Notes under the pieces: model-generated
The model's database searches: none
What the model was told of the DNA's origin: nothing
Seen by the model: only the letters and a program-made list of their open reading frames with translations
Assembly (NCBI GenBank): GCA_022865865.1
Contig: JALHTN010000530.1
Coordinates: 1 to 5,166 of the forward strand
Length of the DNA: 5,166 nt
DNA from: Anaerolineales bacterium
GTDB taxonomy: Bacteria > Chloroflexota > Anaerolineae > Anaerolineales > UBA4823
Direction of reading: 5' to 3'
Position numbers and translations under genes: made by a program
In this document: in pieces, positions 1 to 5,166 of the stretch
Layout: each line of letters begins with the position of its first letter
How positions within the stretch are numbered: position 1 is the stretch's first letter

Positions 1-1
1 A

Positions 2-592
2 AAAGTCCTGCTGCCATTAATTGGCAAACGACCCTATATCCTCGATTGGTTCGATAGCACAACACCAGAGCGTGTCCAACTCGATCTGGACGGACCCACC
101 GGTCCCTGGCACCTGGTTGCCCTCTTCAATTGGAAAGAGGCAGCCCATGACAAATTCCTAAAAATAAATGATTTTTACCTGAAGGAAAGCCAGGAAATGT
201 ATGCCAGGGATTTTTGGATGGGTAAAACTCACCTGATCCAAAATAACGGTTCTGCTGAAAAGGGTCTCACTTTTGAGCAGATTCCTTCTCACGGGGTAGT
301 ATTGCTGGCTTTGCGACCCCGACATCCATACACGCCTCAATATCTGGGCAGCAATTTGCATATCTCGCAGGGACTTGAGGTTTGCAATTGGTGGCCGCAT
401 GACAAATCCCTTGAATTTGAATTAGCACGTCCTGGAAATTCCCATGGACAGATTGAACTTGCTATACCTGGCCAGGTTGAGGAGGCTTGTTCAAAAAATG
501 CCCGGATTTCATTGGAATCAGGTTCACCTGGAATCTTTTCATTCGAATTGGAATTCAAGAATAAGGCAAGAATTGAGATAAAGTATTCATGA
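2..592 (+). CDS. C-terminal part of a GH36-type (clan GH-D) alpha-galactosidase, 5' truncated by the window edge
   Basis: The frame is open from base 2 and gives the last 196 residues; the start and catalytic barrel lie upstream of the window. Seen: an LPLIGKRP...LDWFD stretch (residues 5-18), a WHLVALFNW stretch (36-44), DFW (70-72), and QYLGSNLHISQGLEVCNWW (113-131), followed by a beta-rich tail ending in KYS. Known: in alpha-galactosidase and raffinose-synthase-like enzymes of clan GH-D, the barrel is followed by a beta-sandwich domain with FNW- and HisQG-like segments. Such enzymes hydrolyse terminal alpha-galactosyl residues. Inferred: this is that C-terminal domain. Without the catalytic aspartates, substrate and even exact family cannot be confirmed. 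There is no signal to judge cellular location. It overlaps the next gene by ATGA, so the two are probably one operon. An ATG at 197 opens a 131-residue frame, but this is internal, because the homologous sequence continues upstream without a stop. Confidence 0.72.
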   Translation, partial: KVLLPLIGKRPYILDWFDSTTPERVQLDLDGPTGPWHLVALFNWKEAAHDKFLKINDFYLKESQEMYARDFWMGKTHLIQNNGSAEKGLTFEQIPSHGVVLLALRPRHPYTPQYLGSNLHISQGLEVCNWWPHDKSLEFELARPGNSHGQIELAIPGQVEEACSKNARISLESGSPGIFSFELEFKNKARIEIKYS

Positions 593-2709
593 AAAGCGAT
601 CCTTCACTTCGACATTTTTTCTCCCCACAAGGCGTTGCCATCATCGGCGCATCACTTGATCCCACGAAGTTGGGCTATGGGCTTGCGCGCAATCTTGTGC
701 AAAGTGGTTACCAGGGAGCAATCCATCTGGTTAATATCAAGGGTCACAGTTTGATGGGTCTCCCAATTTATCGCCATATCCAGGAAACACCGGACCCGGT
801 TGATTTGGGTGTTCTGCTGATCCCTGCGCAAACCATTCCAAAGGCAATCGAAGATTGCGGTCAGCGGGGAATTAAAGCCCTGATTATCGCATCGGGAGGA
901 TTCCGGGAGACAGGACCGAGTGGTGCTGAACTGGAAGAACAATGCCTGGATATTGCCAGGAATTATGGCGTGAGGCTATTAGGTCCGAATAGTATTGGAT
1001 TAATCGATACGCATTCCCCGATAGACACGACCTTCCTCTCACCACCCGGACCAACCCCGGGAGATATTGCCTTTATATCTCACTCTGGAGCGATATGCTC
1101 TGCAGTGATTGATTGGGCGCGCGGTCAAGGCTTCGGTCTTTCTCGTCTCGTCAGCCTGGGCAACCAGTGCGATGTGACCGAATCAGATCTGCTGTCACCA
1201 GTCGCAGAGGATCCATACACCCGGGTAATCGCCCTTTATCTTGAGGGCGTAAGCGATGGGCGGCACTTCCTGGAGCAGGCCCAGAATGTATCCCGAGTAA
1301 AACCAATTGTAGCGTTGAAAGTCGGTCGGTCTGAGCGCAGTCAAGAAGCCGTAGCCTCACATACTGGCGCCCTGGCAGGTTTGGAAAGTGCCTACAATGC
1401 TGCTTTTCGCCGGGCCGGAGTGATCCGGGCTGAAACGACTGAACAGCTCTTCGATTGGGCGCGGGCACTGGCCTGGTGTCCCCTCCCCAAAGGATCTTCA
1501 GTCGCGGTATTAACCAATGCCGGTGGTCCAGGTGTCACTGCGGTTGATGCGCTTGAATCAAGAGATCTCCAGCTTGCTCGCTTGAGCCAGGAGACTGAAA
1601 CGTCCCTACAAGGCCTTCTCAATCCGGCAGCAAGCCTGAAGAATCCGGTCGACATGCTGGCAGCCGCTACACCTCACCAATATGCGAGCTGCCTGCAGGT
1701 GCTCTTAGCAGATACCAGTGTAGATAGTGTGATGGTGATATTACCTCCCCCACCTATGCATACCGCCGGAGGGATAGCAAAAGCGATCATTCCCGTTATT
1801 TACACTGCAGATAAACCGATCGTGGTTGCTTTGATGGGCGAAAGGTTGATTCAAGAGGCGATAGAACATTTTCGTGCTGCGCGAGTACCGGAATATCGCT
1901 TCCCTGAACGCGCCGCAGAAGCCCTGGCTGCCCTCACTCAGCGCTCAGAATACCTTTCTACGATGAGTGTCCGCCAAGATGATGCGCCGCAGCGCTTCTC
2001 AGACATTCAATCCAAACGTGTTGATTCGATCTTGGCAAATTATCAATCCGCTGGATTCCTTACTGACGAGGATGCATTTGATTTGGTTAACGCTTATGGT
2101 ATCCCCACCATGCAGCCCCGGCTTGCCCGGACAGCGGACCAGGCTGTTGAAATCGCTCAAGAGTTGGGTTATCCTGTCGCGATGAAAATCTCATCACCCC
2201 AGATCACACATAAATCAGATGTTGGGGGAGTTTTGCTGAATTTGCATGACTCCCATGAGGTATTGAATGGTTTTCAAACTGTCACGGATAACAGCCGTGC
2301 GGCCCTGCCAGAAGCTGAGATCTCTGGTGTGCATCTGCAGCAGATGCTGTCCATAGGACAGGATGTAATTATTGGAGCAATTCAGGATAGTCAGTTTGGT
2401 ACTTTGGTGATGTTTGGGTCAGGTGGAATAGAAGTAGAAAAGTTGAAAGATGTTCGGTTTGGGTTGGCCCCTCTCTCGATCACAGAAGCCGAACAAATGG
2501 TAGCTGCTACTTGGGCGGGTAAAAAACTAGGGGGTTTCCGCAACCTACCACCCGCTGACCAGGAGGCAGTTATTGATGCTTTATTGCGGCTTGCACTGCT
2601 GGCTTCGGATTACCCCCAGCTCGCAGAAATCGAAATCAATCCTTTAAGTGTTCTGGCACTTGGAAAGGGTGCTTTTGCTGTCGACGTGCGTGTAAGAGTA
2701 AATAATTAA
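589..2709 (+). CDS. ADP-forming acetate/acyl-CoA ligase, fused alpha-beta subunits
   Basis: A 706-aa cytoplasmic enzyme of the nucleoside-diphosphate-forming acyl-CoA synthetase superfamily: acyl-CoA + ADP + Pi <-> acid + CoA + ATP. Domains in order: CoA-binding Rossmann domain (about 7-140, GVAIIGAS at 15-22, GPNSIG at 132-137); succinyl-CoA-ligase-like domain (about 155-290) with SHSGA at 164-168, the conserved Glu219 in YLEG, and the phospho-acceptor His258 in SHTGALAG; a third ligase domain (about 300-455); a short linker; and an ATP-grasp domain (about 480-703) with His541 in THKSDVGGV, a glycine-rich FGSGGIEVEKLKDV segment (609-622) and EIEINPL (680-686). All catalytic residues expected from characterised ACD enzymes are present, and the length suits the fused form. 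There is no GNAT domain, so it is not a Pat-type acetyltransferase. The ATG at 589 overlaps the upstream stop (ATGA) with only a weak GAG (575-577) as ribosome site, suggesting coupling. Substrate cannot be read from sequence: acetate, propionate, aryl or hydroxy acids are all possible. Confidence 0.92.
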   Translation: MKSDPSLRHFFSPQGVAIIGASLDPTKLGYGLARNLVQSGYQGAIHLVNIKGHSLMGLPIYRHIQETPDPVDLGVLLIPAQTIPKAIEDCGQRGIKALIIASGGFRETGPSGAELEEQCLDIARNYGVRLLGPNSIGLIDTHSPIDTTFLSPPGPTPGDIAFISHSGAICSAVIDWARGQGFGLSRLVSLGNQCDVTESDLLSPVAEDPYTRVIALYLEGVSDGRHFLEQAQNVSRVKPIVALKVGRSERSQEAVASHTGALAGLESAYNAAFRRAGVIRAETTEQLFDWARALAWCPLPKGSSVAVLTNAGGPGVTAVDALESRDLQLARLSQETETSLQGLLNPAASLKNPVDMLAAATPHQYASCLQVLLADTSVDSVMVILPPPPMHTAGGIAKAIIPVIYTADKPIVVALMGERLIQEAIEHFRAARVPEYRFPERAAEALAALTQRSEYLSTMSVRQDDAPQRFSDIQSKRVDSILANYQSAGFLTDEDAFDLVNAYGIPTMQPRLARTADQAVEIAQELGYPVAMKISSPQITHKSDVGGVLLNLHDSHEVLNGFQTVTDNSRAALPEAEISGVHLQQMLSIGQDVIIGAIQDSQFGTLVMFGSGGIEVEKLKDVRFGLAPLSITEAEQMVAATWAGKKLGGFRNLPPADQEAVIDALLRLALLASDYPQLAEIEINPLSVLALGKGAFAVDVRVRVNN
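2706..2709. other. Shared palindromic stop TTAA of two convergent genes
   Basis: TTAA reads TAA at 2707-2709 on the + strand (CoA ligase stop) and TAA at 2708-2706 on the - strand (M20 peptidase stop). The coding regions overlap tail to tail by four bases, leaving no room for an intergenic terminator. No GC-rich hairpin with a T-run was seen nearby on either strand. Confidence 0.9.
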
Positions 2710-3806
2710 CCGCGGTCCAATCCTTCAATAACCAGCGTCAATTGCTCAAGACCGACCTGAAGGGGGGAGATATTGACATATTCACCAACCGTATGGGCTC
2801 CATTCCCCGTTGTCAATCCGAGACAGATTGCTGGATAACCTAAGCTCAGTGGGATGTTTGCATCCGTAGAGCCGATATTTAAGCGTGGTTGAATTCCAAC
2901 CCGAGCCAAACTATTGATGGCTAACGCTACCAATGGATGGTCCTGCGAGATCTCACCTACTGGCCGCTGACCGATTAATTCTGCATGTACCTGAATGCCG
3001 GGTTTTTGGCAATCTCGGAGAATTTCATTCACCGCGCCCACCAATTGGTCCAATTCAGCTAAATCTTCGGAACGCAAATCTAATTCCATATGTGCCTCGG
3101 CGGCAATCGTGTTGATGGTTGTACCACCCGATATCACCCCCACATTCATCGTTGTCCGTGGTGATTCGCTTATTGGTATCTCAAGCAATCGAGTGACAAT
3201 CCCAGCTAGTTCATGTATTGCCGATGGCTTGCCATAATCGACCCACGAATGTCCACCCACTGTAGTTACACTGATCCGAAAACGGCTAACACCCAAACCT
3301 CGATGGTAAACCTGACCTAATGCCATCCCTTCTAAAATGATATATGCTTGGGCTAGATCTGCAAAGCGATTAACCACCTCCCGCATCCCGCACAGATCAC
3401 CCAAACCTTCCTCACCAACATTGGCCACCAACCACAAATCAGAAGCAAGTTCCAATTTGCGATCATAGAGTTCCCATAACAATCCGAATAATCCCGCCAC
3501 TCCGACAGAATTATCGCCAATACCCGGACCAGCGACTTTATCTGGGAATTGCTGAACGCGTAAATCTGTTTCCTCCGGAAATACGGTGTCCAAATGGGCG
3601 GAAACGATGATAGGTGGTGCTGAACCATTTCCTGGTAAGCACCCGAGGACATTGCCCATCGCGTCAATCTCGATCTCCTCCAGGTTCTCTTGAACAAAGC
3701 GCGAACGGATAAATTCCGCCCTTCGCCCTTCGGAAAAAGTTGGAGCGGGTATCTGCTGTACCTGAATAGCCATGCCGATGACTCGCTCAACGGTTTGGGG
3801 GTTCAT
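2706..3806 (-). CDS. M20-family zinc metallopeptidase/amidohydrolase (PepT/ArgE/DapE-like)
   Basis: A complete 366-aa di-metal hydrolase, probably cytoplasmic (no signal peptide). Seen: SAHLDTVF with metal ligand His71 and catalytic-site Asp73; GIGDNSVGVAG with the bridging Asp98; NVGEEGLGDL with general base Glu132 and ligand Glu133; ILEG with Glu159; a lid/dimerisation domain from about 170 to 280 beginning GGHSW (His186) and containing GGTTINTIA; STDAN at 313-317; and GNGAHTVGEY with the last ligand His338. All five canonical M20 metal ligands are there, and length is normal for the family. Members cleave peptides or N-acyl/carbamoyl amides; the exact substrate is unknown. An SD-like GAGAGG (complement of 3818-3823) lies 11 bases before the ATG, inside the end of the kinase gene, and the gap to the kinase stop is 6 bases, so it is the second gene of that operon. 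Its TAA is shared, base for base on the other strand, with the CoA ligase stop. Confidence 0.9.
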   Translation of the reverse strand: MNPQTVERVIGMAIQVQQIPAPTFSEGRRAEFIRSRFVQENLEEIEIDAMGNVLGCLPGNGSAPPIIVSAHLDTVFPEETDLRVQQFPDKVAGPGIGDNSVGVAGLFGLLWELYDRKLELASDLWLVANVGEEGLGDLCGMREVVNRFADLAQAYIILEGMALGQVYHRGLGVSRFRISVTTVGGHSWVDYGKPSAIHELAGIVTRLLEIPISESPRTTMNVGVISGGTTINTIAAEAHMELDLRSEDLAELDQLVGAVNEILRDCQKPGIQVHAELIGQRPVGEISQDHPLVALAINSLARVGIQPRLNIGSTDANIPLSLGYPAICLGLTTGNGAHTVGEYVNISPLQVGLEQLTLVIEGLDRG

Positions 3807-3812
3807 TTCGTT

Positions 3813-4844
3813 CTATACCTCTCGCACGGATTGCAGAAGCGCTTCGAAGCGTGCTTGTGCAAGACTAGGCAGCGAATCCAACGCATAGAAAGGTCCTTGT
3901 CCTTCTATCACCAGAGAGGCAGAGATATTTCCAAAAACAGCCGCCTGAACTGGGTCAAAAGTTCGCCGGAAACCTGCTAGAAAACCACCACAAAATGCAT
4001 CCCCAGCTCCTGTGGGATCAATGATTTCAACAGGGTAAGCTGGGATCTCCCAATGTTTACGTGTGCTCGAATCATAGAGAAATTGCCCACGTTCCCCACG
4101 CTTGATCACGATGATTTCACAACCATATGAGGAAAATATTTCTGCTATCTCCCATAAATCAGGACTGGTACCATGGTATAGAGCGCGGGCTTCTTCTTCT
4201 GACGGAAGAAATGCGTTCAGACCGGTCACAATCGACGCGATATCATCCCTGAAGGCGGGGACCATATACCCCGGCGATGGATCGAGGGTAATCATGGTGA
4301 AACCAGCCTGGCGCAAGATTGCCGGTAGTAAGCTATGTGTCAGGTAATCAACAGGACAAATATGCGCAGCCGTCGCTTCCAGGTATTCGGGGACGAAATC
4401 GACATGTCTTAAGGATGTCGTGGATAATCGTGTGCGGCTATCTGGTCCGGTGTTCCCCGATCGATATCCAAGAAGGTCTTTAGGGAATGGTTTTCCAAGC
4501 CCGGAAAAATAAGCCATTGGGTCTTCTTCGACTCGTTGGGTTGGATCGCGATAGGCATAAAAGGATCGTAAATCAACCGGTTGATCTAGAACATTGATCC
4601 CCCGCACATCAAATCCATGCTGGGAAAACTCTGCCAGCCATTCTTTGGGGAAATCCTCACCAACCCGCGATACTAAACCCGGTCGAGGATATGGCTCCCA
4701 AACAGCTAAACCCGCTGCAGCATACAGCAGGTTGCCACCAGGGACATCCAATCGGATTTCACCATTTGGCAGCACAACAAAATCTCGCCTTAGCTGTCCG
4801 GCGAGAATGTTGCGCGGGGATTGTCTTTCAGCTATCGGATCCAC
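3813..4844 (-). CDS. PfkB-family carbohydrate/nucleoside kinase, start reset to GTG at 4844
   Basis: A 343-aa sugar kinase of the ribokinase/PfkB fold that would transfer the ATP gamma-phosphate to a sugar or nucleoside hydroxyl. Seen (numbered from GTG 4844): ILAGQLRRDF near the N-terminus (13-22); the substrate-side PGGN motif (35-38); SRVGEDF (59-65); a long segment (about 93-145) between the lid strands and the core; LDPSPGYMVP (187-196); VIKRGERG (246-253); and the PfkB signature DPTGAGDAF (276-284), in which Asp282 is the catalytic base. The same frame stays open to a GTG at 4928, but the extra 28 residues are an AT-rich hydrophobic run unlike any PfkB N-terminus and contain the -35 and -10 of a good promoter, so I reject them. 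There is no Shine-Dalgarno before GTG 4844, and the mRNA is probably leaderless. It heads an operon with the M20 gene and is divergent from the UbiA-family gene. The phosphorylated substrate cannot be assigned; ribose, fructose and nucleosides are possible. Confidence 0.83.
   Translation of the reverse strand: MDPIAERQSPRNILAGQLRRDFVVLPNGEIRLDVPGGNLLYAAAGLAVWEPYPRPGLVSRVGEDFPKEWLAEFSQHGFDVRGINVLDQPVDLRSFYAYRDPTQRVEEDPMAYFSGLGKPFPKDLLGYRSGNTGPDSRTRLSTTSLRHVDFVPEYLEATAAHICPVDYLTHSLLPAILRQAGFTMITLDPSPGYMVPAFRDDIASIVTGLNAFLPSEEEARALYHGTSPDLWEIAEIFSSYGCEIIVIKRGERGQFLYDSSTRKHWEIPAYPVEIIDPTGAGDAFCGGFLAGFRRTFDPVQAAVFGNISASLVIEGQGPFYALDSLPSLAQARFEALLQSVREV
3818..3823 (-). promoter_or_regulatory. Shine-Dalgarno of the M20 peptidase gene
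   Basis: GAGAGG on the - strand, 11 bases before ATG 3806, slightly farther than ideal. It lies within the last codons of the kinase gene. It contrasts with the two operon-leading genes at 4844 and 4931, which have no such site. Confidence 0.55.
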
Positions 4845-4850
4845 ATTAAA

Positions 4851-4880
4851 ATTATACGTCAGGATAAGAATTAATGGAAA
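4851..4880 (-). promoter_or_regulatory. Sigma70-type promoter of the kinase-peptidase operon
   Basis: On the - strand TTTCCA (4880-4875, 4 of 6 to TTGACA) is followed after 18 bases by a perfect TATAAT (4856-4851). The expected start of transcription, seven bases past the box, is 4844, which is the first base of the GTG chosen for the kinase. This supports both the shorter kinase start and a leaderless transcript. The -10 match is strong and the -35 only moderate. Confidence 0.62.
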
Positions 4881-4896
4881 TGTAAGCCAGGGTGCA

Positions 4897-4908
4897 ATTA
4901 ATATTAAT
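4897..4908. repeat. 12-bp perfect palindrome, possible operator
   Basis: ATTAATATTAAT is its own reverse complement. It lies between the two divergent -10 boxes, overlapping the expected -35 of the + promoter and about 50-60 bases upstream of the kinase start, where a UP element or activator site would sit. As an AT-only sequence in an AT-rich gap it could be chance. Confidence 0.3.
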
Positions 4909-4917
4909 AAATGCAAG

Positions 4918-4923
4918 TATAAT
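4918..4923 (+). promoter_or_regulatory. -10 box of the UbiA-family gene
   Basis: A perfect TATAAT with seven bases between it and ATG 4931, so transcription would begin at 4930 or 4931, at the start codon itself. No good -35 is seen 16-19 bases upstream, where the 12-bp palindrome lies instead, and the extended TG is absent. The promoter could therefore be weak or activator-dependent. Confidence 0.5.
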
Positions 4924-4930
4924 TCCACCC

Positions 4931-5166
4931 ATGGTTATTCAGATCCTGGGCGCTTTGCTAATATCCATGCGACCAAAGCAGTGGATGAAGAATGTATTGA
5001 TCTTCACCGCACTCGTATTCGACGAGAAGTTGCTGGATATTCAGGCTTTTCTGGTTACTTTCTCGGGTTTTATCCTCTTTTGCCTAATCTCCAGCTCGGT
5101 GTATCTGTTAAATGACATCACCGATGTCGAGGCAGACCGCCATCACCCAAAAAAAAGAAATCGACC
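4931..5166 (+). CDS. UbiA-family prenyltransferase, probable decaprenyl-phosphate phosphoribosyltransferase-like; 3' end outside the window
   Basis: The first 78 residues of a membrane enzyme; the frame is open to the window edge. Seen: MRPKQWMKN at 13-21, a hydrophobic helix around 22-30, a second longer helix about 38-60, then LLNDITDVEADRHHPKKRNR (59-78). NDxxDxxxD (Asn61, Asp62, Asp65, Asp69) is the Mg-pyrophosphate-binding motif of UbiA enzymes. The RPxQWxKN opening and the NDxxDxEADRxHPxKRxR form are what Rv3806c-type DPPR synthases show. Known: those enzymes transfer 5-phosphoribose from PRPP to polyprenyl phosphate, an early step of arabinofuranosyl-lipid donor synthesis. Inferred: a similar role here, though other UbiA members sharing this opening cannot be excluded. 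ATG 4931 is chosen because it precedes the conserved RPKQW by 12 residues, the usual length. It has no Shine-Dalgarno, and a TATAAT ends seven bases upstream, implying a leaderless mRNA. Confidence 0.8.
   Translation, partial: MVIQILGALLISMRPKQWMKNVLIFTALVFDEKLLDIQAFLVTFSGFILFCLISSSVYLLNDITDVEADRHHPKKRNR

Larger units (their letters stand above)
4845..4930. promoter_or_regulatory. Divergent intergenic promoter region between the kinase and the UbiA-family gene
   Basis: This 86-bp gap is clearly more AT-rich than the flanking genes and holds a promoter for each direction plus a 12-bp AT-only palindrome at 4897-4908. It carries no Shine-Dalgarno for either gene. TATA at 4918-4921 is self-complementary, so it also sits within a TATACT box read on the - strand (4916-4921), a possible second, more distal start for the kinase operon. 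Which boxes are used cannot be decided from sequence. Confidence 0.7.

Noticed and set aside
158..400. An 80-codon - strand open frame inside the alpha-galactosidase tail
   Set aside because: It lies opposite a frame with clear GH36-like motifs; there is no ribosome site and no recognisable protein.
1151..1655. Two - strand open frames opposite the CoA ligase
   Set aside because: Both lie antisense to highly conserved catalytic segments including His258, and their translations are low-complexity Arg/Pro/Ser-rich shadows.
589..2709. Pat-type protein lysine acetyltransferase instead of a CoA ligase
   Set aside because: The protein ends right after the ATP-grasp domain and carries no GNAT domain, and all ligase catalytic residues are intact.
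2690..2730. Possible bidirectional terminator at the convergent junction, including CCGCGG at 2710-2715
   Set aside because: CCGCGG is a six-base palindrome with no loop and no following T-run. It encodes part of the peptidase C-terminus, so it is not an intrinsic terminator.
3353..3980. Open frames on both strands over the M20 start and kinase end
   Set aside because: They are out of frame with, or antisense to, two genes whose catalytic motifs are intact, so they are shadows rather than genes.
4594..5115. A 173-codon + strand open frame
   Set aside because: It is antisense to the kinase, runs through the divergent promoter gap and then out of frame over the UbiA-family gene. Its translation has no recognisable domain.

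Overview
The window looks like an ordinary bacterial chromosome segment: densely packed, two short gene pairs on opposite strands, moderate GC, and AT-rich only in the divergent promoter gap near the right end. I see no tRNA, rRNA, insertion sequence, CRISPR array or phage gene. The mix of a GH36-type alpha-galactosidase tail, a fused ADP-forming acyl-CoA synthetase, a PfkB kinase and a DPPR-synthase-like UbiA protein fits an anaerobic, sugar-fermenting member of the Chloroflexota (Anaerolineae-like). This assignment is an inference from protein flavour and has not been tested by a search.

Left half, + strand. The 3' end of a probable alpha-galactosidase gene (2-592) overlaps by four bases (ATGA) the start of a complete 706-aa ADP-forming acetate/acyl-CoA ligase (589-2709). 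The two are likely co-transcribed and translationally coupled. Together they suggest galactoside breakdown followed, further along catabolism, by ATP recovery from an acyl-CoA.

Right half, - strand. A PfkB-family sugar/nucleoside kinase (best start 4844, stop at 3813) is followed after six bases by an M20-family metallopeptidase (3806-2706), forming a two-gene operon. The M20 gene meets the CoA ligase tail to tail: the palindrome TTAA at 2706-2709 supplies the stop codon of both genes, so there is no intergenic terminator.

Right edge, + strand. From 4931 a divergently transcribed gene runs off the window. Its first 78 residues carry the UbiA-family NDxxDxxxD motif in the form typical of decaprenyl-phosphate phosphoribosyltransferase (Rv3806c-like). 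The 86-bp gap between it and the kinase holds a TATAAT box for each direction. Each box lies at the distance that would start transcription at, or within one base of, the start codon, and neither gene has a Shine-Dalgarno sequence. This back-to-back leaderless arrangement is the most interesting feature. I did not find a convincing new multi-gene system.
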